This document shows positions 43,101 to 50,025 of a DNA stretch of 64,000 bases, one piece after another. Source of the stretch: DASWTL01 sp966250385 (GTDB taxonomy: Bacteria; Bacteroidota; Bacteroidia; Sphingobacteriales; Sphingobacteriaceae). Both the position numbers and the translations under genes were made by a program. The stretch spans positions 62,001-126,000 of the forward strand of contig CBINHC010000003.1 of assembly GCA_966250385.1 (NCBI GenBank), read 5' to 3'. The notes under the pieces are model-generated. The model was not told where the DNA came from. It made no database searches and was given only the letters and a program-made list of their open reading frames with translations. How positions within the stretch are numbered: the first letter of the stretch is position 1; the number at the start of each line of letters is the position of its first letter.

Positions 43101-45788
43101 GCCTCAAAGGTCATTATATCTAAGGAGATGGACGCTACCTTATCTTTCTGGATGAAAACCGCCCAGGCCAGTGGTGCCACATTATTTTCTAACGGCTACG
43201 GCGATGACACGGACAGTGTGGAAAGCAACGGGTATAGAAATAAATGGGCAATAGTTCTGAATGGGGATGGTCATTTAGAGTTAAAGGCAGAAGCCCAATC
43301 ACGTTCATTTGGCAATGTAAAGGTGAATAACGATAGCTGGCATCATATAGCCATGAGTTTAACAAGAAACGGTACCATACGGATGTTTATCGATGGGAAC
43401 CTGTTAGAATCTTATTCAAGCGCAGATATAGGCGGTTTTTCTTCCAGTCGCATTTTTGTCGGCAGCAGGGGCAAAATAAATTCAGCCACTACAGATCAGC
43501 ATTATGTTGGTCTGATGGATGAACTATGTCTTTGGGAAACTGCCCGTGATGCTGAGCAGATAAGCGGTGACCGGTATCATGAGCCGGATGTTAGGAGTAC
43601 GGGGTTAATATTATACGCATCGTTCAATAAACCGGAAGTGGCGAACAGCAATGGCCCTGCTTACTATTACCCGCTTAATGCGACAGAAAAGGTGAGCAGT
43701 TATGCCATGCTGAATGGTAAACCCCTTGCTTTTACGGAAGAAACACCAGCTATTAAGCCATTCCGTCCTACAGAATCAATTGTGGTCAAGGCAGTTATCA
43801 ATTCGGATGAAATTGTATTAAATCCTCAGATTTCAGATTGGGCAAGTGTGGAAGGCAAAGTTGCATACATCACTGTTTCGAATCTTAATGACATGGCCGA
43901 TAACAGGCAGCAATCACCGGTTACCTGGAGCGCGCTTATCAACAGAAATCCGGTCAAATGGTTTGTTGAAGGACATACTGAGGTGGTAAACTTAATGAAA
44001 AGAGCGAATGAAGACCTCTCTTTTGATATTACCATTATTAACCGCGGCGGAACAGTACAACCTTATAGCATATCGCTTCCTGCCTGGCTAACACTATCAG
44101 CAAGCTCCGGTACCATTGCGCCCAATACCAAAACCACCTTAAAGGCAACGGTCGATAGTGATCTGGCAATAGGGGACTATAATACCGTTTTATCCCTGTC
44201 GACAGATTATGGCTATAATGAGAAGATTCGCCTGGATCTGAGAGTGTTGGAGAAAGAGCCAACCCTAACCTTGGATGCAAGCAAGTTTAGCCAGTCCATG
44301 AACATCATCGGAAAGGTAAAATTAGATGGCGTGTTTACCGATGATCTTTATGACAAAGTGGTGGCCACGGTGAATGGAGAGGTCCGTGGAATAACCAATG
44401 TGGTTTACGACCCGGCTTTCCGGGAGTATTTTGTTTACCTGACGGTGTATAGCAACGAAGTCAGCGGCGAGGATATTTCATTTTATATATGGGATGCCTC
44501 AGACGGCAAATTAAAAGAGGCGCTCTTAAACGAGCAATCCATCGTTCCTTTTATACCTAATCAGATCACAGGAACCTATACAAGTCCGGCAATTTTTACG
44601 AATACAGAAGTAACCGGTCAGCAGATAACATTTAACCAGGGCTGGACATGGACCTCCTTTAATGTTACGGATGCAAGGTTTGCCAATTTGAATGCGCTTA
44701 CAAAAACGCTCACCTTAGCGACATCGGATCTGATACAGTCTAATGCTCCGGCATTGTTCGATACCTATCAGCAGAATGCCCTTAATCCGGAGGAAAGCGG
44801 GTGGTTTGGAACGATTTCAAGTAATGGCGGTATCACCAGTAATAAAATGTATAAGTTCAGATTGGAAACTGCACAAAAGTTAAACATAAAGGGAACTCCG
44901 GTAGACCTGAATACCTGGTCCTTCGATTTAACTACCAACTGGAACTGGCTGCCCTTTGTGGTTTCAAAAAACATTCCGGTGGGCGATGCTTTGGCAAATC
45001 TCAATGCCAGTGACGGCGATGTTATAAAATCTCAGTCAGCATTTGCCATTTACAGCACAATCGCCGGATGGAAAGGCTCTTTAACCTACCTGCGGGCCGG
45101 TGAAGGTTATATGTTATATACCGCTATTGCTCAGAAATTTTCCTATCCCGAGTATTTAAACAGATTAAATGCTAAAACCACTTCATCGATCGGTGTGAAA
45201 AAAAATAAGATCGTCGTTAGCGGTGAAAATGAAGAGTTTGTCCCTGTTTCTAACAGCTATGCAAGGTTTGCACATACCATGAGTGCTGTAGTACAGCTAC
45301 CGGAGGGAATCAGAGATCTGTCATTTTATAGTAGTTCCGGGGAGTTGAGAGGGCAAGTTCAAACGCAGAATATCAATGGAAGGGATCTTGCATTCATAAC
45401 AATTTACGGCGAGCAGTCAGAAAGGCTGACGGCTTATGTAGGTTCCGGTAGCAACACACGGACTACACCAAAAATGATCGACTTTTCCCCGGATGCTATT
45501 CTGGGCAGCATTGCTAATCCGGTAATTATTGAACTGCCCGCAGAAAGAGTACGGGTTTACCCCAATCCTTTTGATCGCGATTTCGAAGTGACGTTTGACA
45601 GCAACCAAGAAGGAGAGGCCACCTGGCAGATCAGCAATATGTCCGGTAACATCGTTTTAGAAAGGACTTCGAAAATAATCAGGGGAGCCAATGTAATCAG
45701 AATACATCCGGATGTGCCTGCCGGAGTCTACATACTCCGAATAAAAATGGCTGATAAAATGATCTATCAAAAAATAATAAAGAACTAA
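37179..45788 (+). CDS. Giant LamG-repeat surface protein with type IX secretion sorting domain
   Basis: A 2869-aa exported protein. A signal peptide opens it (M-K-R-Y-I-P-A-L-F-V-T-V-L, ending F-A-Q). The C terminus is a type A sorting domain: V-R-V-Y-P-N-P-F-D, then P-A-G-V-Y-I-L-R-I, ending Y-Q-K-I-I-K-N. It should cross the outer membrane by type IX secretion and be attached to the surface. Three LamG/concanavalin-like jelly-roll domains are visible at about residues 230-440, 1770-1930 and 1960-2150, two with L-D-E-(F/L)-x-(V/L)-W-E. A Gly/Ser-rich segment near 1050 precedes the central region. Around 2370-2470 lies a domain shared with the next gene product. Possible adhesin or carbohydrate-binding fibre; no catalytic motif seen. 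AT-rich. A 49-base gap separates it from the collar-protein gene. Confidence 0.88.
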   Translation: MKRYIPALFVTVLSCSTLFAQEQKGVATVIGAAASEKDNLGLTLTQSVNGESKTFTIQRVSLQVGMPYMGVIDAPHTNNPAQYYRQDLGFPWGIRYRYNTFAEDAFTVSKGYFSDRIELNWDIKQNREKIISISVYRTEDIDSQNPQWGNALKTLPADAGTFTDNNVEGGKLYRYKVAAKGVEVDGLDILYTTYITGIGYRNPTGVITGNISFTGGNPVKDVLVVANPTGSSLKFGSSLKVPGGGFISVPHLHKSLKDSLTLQVWAKPESAFDNDFLTLYKLESDANAALDFKVKMGQSGGKPILTVSVGPHTITLSDYIPSGEIDNKGDDVFIPVTKINTLFTHFSTVIRDNGIPEIYINGRLISEGYVTEMNRILKQNEMPAAATFTTTNTIIKLNSSPDGHPQTWTHFKIGGGKTAYLDEFRVWESALNPAQIQRDYRRYLKGNEAFLHTCISANEKIGDYAYDLAHTGFSFHGNNAKLSNPLLAAAQTPAFDDDVSNIPTNSQLGVLGVTDEFGNYVISAVPYGGNGDSFTIVPSLGKHEFSPKQQLAFLGVGSTVVNKIDFIDKSSFVFKGIAVYDSRGVFPQTSDAAITGDIKDNEAYNAYIKDNIKYQKGEYWAEKDAKGNITKLHRYAPIPVPGAYVSIDNVQAMDANNMPVQTDIDGRFTIQVPIGEHAITLTKSGHTFEFDGRYPANETSVINGTTYTRNTYENFFEDRDEPVTFIDNTKVIVVGRVVGGTVQAERKIGFGYDGKKTYSYKDAEGVSRTTTYTSENNIGKAQLTLGYLPAGATSVTPEYKTTFLTNDETGEYRVSLLPLSYILSKNDLVFTSGKNPDDKPLLDADRTINFTAIKGLQYPTFIQGKDTITGQPYQEVLKFAHIANPVQKVLSQTFDNTIVSEGITYTISPAQKTPVYTQFADYRIEVQGQELYYNYDKSLTSPDVNIVPVEGGTLVATNNIALENSEKIVVSPKDPSILIYSFKGGTPNTDAATGFKRTIDLKYRSNEVDYPLTGYIKEGILMGGVADGSQTFVTAGPELPDIILRDPPGSGSSATIEKGSSFSFSKETSSGSSNGIDMNTTVSLGFKTSIGGGLAGPVMETENTNDLTTGVTTSVSSTNGQSVTTTYRFNQRISTSDEPDWTGGNADLYIGTSANQYYGTYDELVASKTPNAAPIAVTYMDGSVNRSTTLYPKVNKAMYFNESPEKTVFIYTQQHILNELIPGYLDIIAKIEDGTLTENKDGVLTKSAYKASVNLWRQIILKNELTKYQALKDKDQLKASLNAIIESLKDPVTKTLSESAKQLKNLLNDTFYENISFDSGIGEITKGFEIGRLSGTSYSYELQLDESFVATIGAKFNETGFSMETSTSNGSVSGNSGQDDSEETTNISYTLRDNDANNLISVDVINAFDGNGPIFITRGGQTSCPYEGAELSHFYNPAHPNVTNPSASIVDLPESAREPLTVATIPLEIPEITVEDADVAGVFDGRNAEFVLHLRNTSTAGKDASFKLVVDQASNPHNAAINIEPNGTIVNIPAGKTIVYTMTLKKVKQDQFDYKNIKVSLESLCDGNVTDTVRISATFVPACSPVTIMAPSDNWLMNRNTAITGTGTKPLDIKLGDFNTGFASFQKINLEYRLKGTPDWINLKTYYKTQQDYDIARSSGETEIELISSTELNYAWDIAGLGLANGHYELRARTSCNNQTAFESKIVEGEVDLTAPVLFGTPTPVNGILNLGNDITLRFNEPVKVNGTVTKFEFLVQKNQSPVKHEVSLAFNGSNNTATIQKPAINTGDFSIEFWLKNASPAGTSTLLSQENGIKIELIDSDLKYTIGGQSIRAAISKDGTFNHYTLSYDAAANKLRIIENDKEKQVLTLAAKLNFTNENPVIIGGNTFKGNFHDLRLWRRNITREASVANMNTLFNGNETDLLGFWPMNEGSGLVANDLARFKHLVIANTNWDITPKGTAYAFDGTNYLTFSEASKVIISKEMDATLSFWMKTAQASGATLFSNGYGDDTDSVESNGYRNKWAIVLNGDGHLELKAEAQSRSFGNVKVNNDSWHHIAMSLTRNGTIRMFIDGNLLESYSSADIGGFSSSRIFVGSRGKINSATTDQHYVGLMDELCLWETARDAEQISGDRYHEPDVRSTGLILYASFNKPEVANSNGPAYYYPLNATEKVSSYAMLNGKPLAFTEETPAIKPFRPTESIVVKAVINSDEIVLNPQISDWASVEGKVAYITVSNLNDMADNRQQSPVTWSALINRNPVKWFVEGHTEVVNLMKRANEDLSFDITIINRGGTVQPYSISLPAWLTLSASSGTIAPNTKTTLKATVDSDLAIGDYNTVLSLSTDYGYNEKIRLDLRVLEKEPTLTLDASKFSQSMNIIGKVKLDGVFTDDLYDKVVATVNGEVRGITNVVYDPAFREYFVYLTVYSNEVSGEDISFYIWDASDGKLKEALLNEQSIVPFIPNQITGTYTSPAIFTNTEVTGQQITFNQGWTWTSFNVTDARFANLNALTKTLTLATSDLIQSNAPALFDTYQQNALNPEESGWFGTISSNGGITSNKMYKFRLETAQKLNIKGTPVDLNTWSFDLTTNWNWLPFVVSKNIPVGDALANLNASDGDVIKSQSAFAIYSTIAGWKGSLTYLRAGEGYMLYTAIAQKFSYPEYLNRLNAKTTSSIGVKKNKIVVSGENEEFVPVSNSYARFAHTMSAVVQLPEGIRDLSFYSSSGELRGQVQTQNINGRDLAFITIYGEQSERLTAYVGSGSNTRTTPKMIDFSPDAILGSIANPVIIELPAERVRVYPNPFDRDFEVTFDSNQEGEATWQISNMSGNIVLERTSKIIRGANVIRIHPDVPAGVYILRIKMADKMIYQKIIKN

Positions 45789-45815
45789 GGTCAGGGTCAT
45801 ATACAACAGTATTTT

Positions 45816-46730
45816 ATGAAAAAAATAGCGATCCTTTTCGTACTGTTTATTTCGTTCGGCACAACGGTAGGAGGGGCGCCCGGTTGGTACGTAAAAGAGA
45901 ATGAGTACCAGTATACCATGACTATTGTTGCCAAGCTGAACGTAAATGGCAAACCATTGGTGAAGCCGGGTGATCGGGTCGCTGCTTTTGTCGGGGACGT
46001 TTGCCGGGGAGTGAGTGGCGTGACCTATGTGGCAAGCGAAAAAAATTATTATGCTTTCCTAACTGTATTTTCAAACCAGCAGAACGAATCCATCAGTTTT
46101 AAATTGTATGATAGCTCTACCGATAAAGTCACAACAGTAAGCAAACCACTCGTATTTGTAGTGAATGAACATAAGGGGGATCTGTTTCAGTCGTATAGCA
46201 TAGCGGAACCGGCTCTTAACCATTTCGCTGACATACTGTCTTTCAATTTTAAAGATATCAGCAGCTTGTCATCAACAGTCAGCAACGGACTAGTGAAAGT
46301 GAATATATCAGAAAGTTATTCGTTGACGAACCTGAAGCCGGTGTTTACCTTAAGTACTGGCGCAAGGCTGTTTAAAAATAAGGTGTTGCAGAAATCAGGG
46401 GAAATTACGGATGATTTCTCTTCTGAAATAACGTATCAGGTATTGTCTGAGGATGAATCCAGTTTAAAAACATATAAGGTCAGCGTAAGTACATCAGCAG
46501 ACCCGACCTTGTTCTATAAAAAAGATGCCGTATGCTACGCCCGTGGAGCCATAAAAGTTGTTTCCAAACGGGAAGGAGCTCTGGTTCAGATTACCAGCAA
46601 CGGAAAAACAGTGGCAACCCGGCAAATTAAAAACGGTGTGGCATTGTTCCCGGAGTTAGACGCAGGCTCCTATATTGCTACGTTGGGAAACGAGTGGAAG
46701 GTTATTAATATCCGTTTAAAGGAAAAGTAG
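45816..46730 (+). CDS. Secreted protein sharing a domain with the giant surface protein
   Basis: A 304-aa exported protein (signal peptide M-K-K-I-A-I-L-F-V-L-F-I-S-F). Residues 30-125 (P-G-D-R-V-A-A-F-V-G-D-V-C-R-G, Y-A-F-L-T-V-F-S-N, I-S-F-K-L-Y-D) align by eye with residues about 2370-2470 of the preceding giant protein (A-T-V-N-G-E-V-R-G, V-Y-L-T-V-Y-S-N, I-S-F-Y-I-W-D). A second part (about 150-230: F-T-L-S-T-G-A, Y-Q-V-L-S-E-D-E-S, T-Y-K-V-S-V-S) resembles Ig-like domains of Bacteroidota surface lipoproteins. No sorting domain is present at its C terminus. It begins 27 bases after the giant gene and is surely in its operon. Function unknown; a binding partner or assembly factor is an inference. 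Confidence 0.83.
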   Translation: MKKIAILFVLFISFGTTVGGAPGWYVKENEYQYTMTIVAKLNVNGKPLVKPGDRVAAFVGDVCRGVSGVTYVASEKNYYAFLTVFSNQQNESISFKLYDSSTDKVTTVSKPLVFVVNEHKGDLFQSYSIAEPALNHFADILSFNFKDISSLSSTVSNGLVKVNISESYSLTNLKPVFTLSTGARLFKNKVLQKSGEITDDFSSEITYQVLSEDESSLKTYKVSVSTSADPTLFYKKDAVCYARGAIKVVSKREGALVQITSNGKTVATRQIKNGVALFPELDAGSYIATLGNEWKVINIRLKEK

Positions 46731-46764
46731 TTATATCGTTATATATAATAGTTATATAAAGTTT

Positions 46765-46887
46765 ATGAAAAGTATGAACAGCTTAAAACTCGTTTTAAGT
46801 GCGCTGGCCCTGATCTTATTCCTGGGATGTAAAAAAGAAAATTCCTGTAAAGACGTGGTTCAGGGAGATTTTGAGTTGGTGGAATAA
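46765..46887 (+). CDS. Small lipoprotein (40 aa)
   Basis: A short gene reading M-K-S-M-N-S-L-K-L-V-L-S-A-L-A, then L-I-L-F-L-G-C-K-K-E-N, 40 residues in all. The basic start, hydrophobic core and lipobox L-F-L-G-C make a convincing lipoprotein signal, with Cys about residue 22 and a mature part of only about 19 residues holding one more Cys. It starts 34 bases after the 304-aa gene, across an AT-rich stretch rich in TATATA that might be a promoter. It may be the last gene of the surface operon or a truncated lipoprotein. Confidence 0.6.
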   Translation: MKSMNSLKLVLSALALILFLGCKKENSCKDVVQGDFELVE

Positions 46888-47235
46888 CTTTATGTGCGCT
46901 GCTCTCTAGCCTTTAGCTTATTCCGGACCGCCATACTAAGCCGCTCTTGCGGACAAACTAACCCGCTTTTAGCCGCTTAATGGAGTAATCAAGCTCTTTA
47001 AGTTTATTATGGTGGCTGCTTCCCCGGAATATCCCCCGAAAAACTATTGACTACATCGCCCGGTCGAAATCGTCGGGAATCGCGGTGAAAGCCAGGCGGT
47101 GACCAGCAGGGGCACTGCCCTTAGTGAGGCCATGAATGCGCGTTGACGAATCGCGGGTTAGTATCACCCGGGATTGGTCGTCTGTTTCCCGTCTCACTTT
47201 ACAGCCCGGAATGCATTGTTTTTCGGCGGCCGGGC
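46888..47235. other. Gene-free stretch after the surface operon
   Basis: About 350 bases with no convincing gene. Composition returns from AT-rich to the GC-richer background near 47,020. Short frames on the minus strand look weakly coding (for example A-I-P-D-D-F-D-R-A-M near 47,050), which may be further gene debris. Confidence 0.4.
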
Positions 47236-47413
47236 TTATTTATCTTTTCGTCCGATCGTGCCCAGGAGCGTAACGTGGAATCCTTCGCGGTATTTCAGAC
47301 CATACCCCAACAAGCGGTCCATTGCAATGTGGCCGAAGAGGATAATTCCAGCCAGGATCAATGTATCCGTATGGAAGATAATTCCGCACAGTCCGGCCAC
47401 GGTAATTCAACCG
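47236..47413 (-). pseudogene. Remnant of a DUF4260 family protein
   Basis: On the minus strand about 56 codons read G-I-I-F-H-T-D-T-L-I-L-A-G-I, then L-F-G-H-I-A-M-D-R-L-L-G-Y-G-L-K-Y and L-L-G-T-I-G-R-K, ending in TAA at 47236. This is the C-terminal half of DUF4260 membrane proteins, where H-x-x-M-D-R-x-x-G-Y-G-L-K-Y is diagnostic. An in-frame stop lies just upstream and the N-terminal half is missing. The break is the same point where the GH20 fragment begins on the other strand, so a deletion or rearrangement joined the two. Confidence 0.68.
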
Positions 47414-47886
47414 AGGTTCAGGCGTGGAAGATCTCCGATCAGCCCAAGCTGGAATGGCGCGGCTTCATGCTCGACGAATCCCGGCATTTCTTCGGAAAGA
47501 CCAAAGTGAAGGAAATCCTGTACTGGATGGCGTTTTACAAACTGAACCGGTTTCACTGGCATCTGACCGATCAGCAGGGCTGGCGGCTGGCGATCGAAAA
47601 ATATCCGCGGCTCAGCGTCGCCGGCGGTATCGGCAACTTCTCGGACCCGAATGCCCCGGCTACATACTATTCGCAGGCGGACATCGAAGAAATTGTCGCC
47701 TATGCGGCAGCGCGCTTTATTACGGTGATTCCGGAGATCGATATGCCGGGCCATGCGACAGCCGCAAATCTTGCCTACCCTGAATTCTCCGGCGGCGGTT
47801 CGTCCGCATACCCGGAGTTATCCGAAACATCAGCTTCGCTCCTGGAGAAGATTTCCCGCATCAGGTCCCGGATTTCAGGAAAATAG
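47410..47886 (+). pseudogene. Fragment of a GH20 beta-N-acetylhexosaminidase
   Basis: In-frame similarity to the start of the GH20 catalytic barrel: W-R-G-F-M-L-D-E-S-R-H-F-F, Y-K-L-N-R-F-H-W-H-L-T-D-Q-Q-G-W-R, and V-I-P-E-I-D-M-P-G-H-A-T-A-A. Reading then fails after Y-P-E-F-S-G-G-G. Around 47,820 another frame reads N-I-S-F-A-P-G-E, like the family F-N-P-G-K-E, so a frameshift followed by decay is likely. The catalytic Asp-Glu pair (G-G-D-E) and the rest of the barrel are absent. The open frame upstream of 47410 to 47143 is antisense to the DUF4260 remnant. Not functional as an enzyme. Confidence 0.78.
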
Positions 47887-47954
47887 GAGGCAGAGATACA
47901 GGCCTGCGACCCAGTTCCGGGAATTCAGTATCTTGAGAGCCCAATACAAAGTAC

Positions 47955-48716
47955 ATGAACAGGTTTTTAATGCTTCTGCTGTGGGCAGGAGTCTTCAGCA
48001 CAGCATCCGCCCAGACCATTTCCGTGATGAGCTACAACATCCATCACGGGGCTGACAAAAACGAAGTGAATACCCTGGACCTCATGGGTAAGTACATCAA
48101 AGAGTCCGGTGCGGACCTCATCGGTTTACAGGAAGTAGACAGTGTGTGTAACCGTTCCGGAAAGGTGGATCAGATGAAGCGGCTGGCGGAGATCACCGGC
48201 ATGCATTATGCTTTTGTACGGCACTTTGCCTATGACGGCGGTGCCTACGGTCTGGGAATATTATCCCGGTACCCGATAGCGAACGTAAAGGATAACCGCA
48301 TAACCATCCTGCCCAAAAATCCGGAAAAGCCGTCGCTCGCCCATCTCACAGCCGAGATCCTGTTGCCGGGAGAACGGCCGGTTCGATTCAGTACCGTGCA
48401 TTTCTCGCTGAATACCGAATCACGCCTGCTCCAGGCCGATGAGGTGTTATCCGCCATGGAAGGCGATCTCCCGGCAATCATCACCGGCGACCTTAACGCG
48501 AATCCGGGCACCGGGGAGATCCTGAAACTGGAAACTAAATTTACCGGGACAGGAAAGAACGATGTGTTTACTTTTCCCGCAGGCCAGCCCGTAAAAAAGA
48601 TCGATTATATCCTGGTGTCAAAACCCGCCCTGAAGAAGGTTATGAAGTCTTCGGTACCCGAAGAGATCCATCTCTCGGACCATCTCCCCATCATCTCCAG
48701 GATTCGGTTGAAATAA
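47955..48716 (+). CDS. Secreted endonuclease/exonuclease/phosphatase family protein
   Basis: A 253-aa exported member of the EEP fold (DNase I / sphingomyelinase / inositol phosphatase superfamily). The signal peptide ends S-A-Q-T. Motifs: M-S-Y-N-I-H-H-G, the metal-binding Glu in I-G-L-Q-E-V-D-S, V-H-F-S-L-N-T-E, I-T-G-D-L-N-A-N-P, and the terminal L-S-D-H-L-P-I catalytic Asp-His pair. All are intact. Substrate could be nucleic acid, phospholipid or sugar phosphate. It follows the GH20 debris and is likely transcribed alone. Confidence 0.9.
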   Translation: MNRFLMLLLWAGVFSTASAQTISVMSYNIHHGADKNEVNTLDLMGKYIKESGADLIGLQEVDSVCNRSGKVDQMKRLAEITGMHYAFVRHFAYDGGAYGLGILSRYPIANVKDNRITILPKNPEKPSLAHLTAEILLPGERPVRFSTVHFSLNTESRLLQADEVLSAMEGDLPAIITGDLNANPGTGEILKLETKFTGTGKNDVFTFPAGQPVKKIDYILVSKPALKKVMKSSVPEEIHLSDHLPIISRIRLK

Positions 48717-48757
48717 GCCGGATAGGCTGAAGCGATAAGGAGCCGGGGAGGCCGGAG

Positions 48758-49945
48758 TTATTTCAGCGCGTCAAGCGCTTTCCGGCGCTCATAGTCGGAT
48801 CCGATCGAGTTCGCTGTTTTTTGATAACCTTCGCGCAGTGCTGCGGCATCGGACGGGATAGAAGGAGCGAGGCCTGTTAATACTTTGCCCCTTTCATAAT
48901 CGGAGCCAATGGTCCGGATCACAGGAAAAAGTTCTTCATATTGTCCCGCACTCAACTGGTGCTGACGGATCAGGTGTCCCAGGGTCTTACCCTTTTCATA
49001 ATCCGAGCCAATACCGGCAATAGCCTTCAGTGTACCGGAATAATGATCCTGTAAGAAATCTTTCCGGGACATTAATTCTCCCAGGACATTGCTTTTTTCA
49101 TAGTCTGAACCGATGTTTCCGATCTGGGCGATGACCTTGCCCAGGTTCGATTTGCTGATGGCGGTAGCTTTCAGCAAATGCTGAAGCGCGAGCCGGCTTT
49201 CATAGTCGGAACCTATTTTCTGAGCAACATCAAGGTAGTTGCCGACAATGGCCTCATCCCTGAAATAACGATCAGGAATAGCGGTCAGGATACTGCGGCG
49301 GTCATGGTCCGAATCGGTAAGCGGATTTCCGTACTCCAGCGCGCGCCCGATCTCAGCCGCTTCCAGATCAGGTTGTTTGAGAACTTCTTTTACAAACAAC
49401 ACTTTTACATATGTTCCCGGAAGTTTTTCTGCCTGCCTGAACACGCCGTCAATTCCGGACTCCCTGTAAACGGACCCGATATAGTCTTCGATGCCAATAC
49501 CGGTCACAGCCATCAGGCCGGGCATCAGTTTGGCCAGAAATGGTCTGCCCGCCGACTCCCACGGTATTACTTTGCCGTTTCCCTTATAGGTACGGGTCAG
49601 CTTGCCCGCCTTGTCGCTTTTGATTTCGAACCGCCGGGTCTCATCGTTGGTGGTATTAACATAGGTAAGGGATCCGTTTGGTGATATGCTCTCAATGTCG
49701 GTAAAGTCCTTTGAGATCCTGATCGTACCTTCATAGGTGATCTCTTCCCGGGTGCGATCGTCCGTAAACGTTGTCGTATGCTTACCATTGCTGTTGATCC
49801 GAACCTGCCGGACGGTGTTCTTATTTTTGGCAGAGTCCTGTACAATCCCCTTGATCCCGGACCAGGTGTTCTTGATCGGGGTGGTCTGAATGGCGATCAA
49901 AGAAACCGTGCCGGCGGCCAGCAGGCCGATGATGGTGTTTCGCAT
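48758..49945 (-). CDS. Exported protein with repeated I-G-S-D-Y-E helical repeats
   Basis: A 395-aa protein with an N-terminal hydrophobic segment (I-I-G-L-L-A-A-G-T-V-S-L-I). A mid part is beta-rich (residues 40-120). The C-terminal half has at least five repeats of about 33-37 residues, each with I-G-S-D-Y-E-(S/K/R) followed by x-x-x-L. They occur near residues 240, 280, 315, 350 and 385, with a weaker D-S-D-H-D-R copy before them. The S-D-Y-E-K-x-x-x-L repeat is known to me from uncharacterised exported proteins of Bacteroidota and Proteobacteria; its ligand is unknown. The repeat pattern suggests an alpha-solenoid binding surface. Confidence 0.75.
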   Translation of the reverse strand: MRNTIIGLLAAGTVSLIAIQTTPIKNTWSGIKGIVQDSAKNKNTVRQVRINSNGKHTTTFTDDRTREEITYEGTIRISKDFTDIESISPNGSLTYVNTTNDETRRFEIKSDKAGKLTRTYKGNGKVIPWESAGRPFLAKLMPGLMAVTGIGIEDYIGSVYRESGIDGVFRQAEKLPGTYVKVLFVKEVLKQPDLEAAEIGRALEYGNPLTDSDHDRRSILTAIPDRYFRDEAIVGNYLDVAQKIGSDYESRLALQHLLKATAISKSNLGKVIAQIGNIGSDYEKSNVLGELMSRKDFLQDHYSGTLKAIAGIGSDYEKGKTLGHLIRQHQLSAGQYEELFPVIRTIGSDYERGKVLTGLAPSIPSDAAALREGYQKTANSIGSDYERRKALDALK

Positions 49946-50025
49946 ATCTCTTAATTTAAGCCTAAACTAAAAATAAGAAATTTTCCGGCTTCTTTACACC
50001 GGACTTACAAGGTGGCCGGCTCTGT

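Noticed and set aside
47143..47410. N-terminal part of the long plus-strand frame leading into the GH20 fragment
   Set aside because: It is antisense to the DUF4260 remnant and has no GH20 character; only the part after 47410 is GH20-like.
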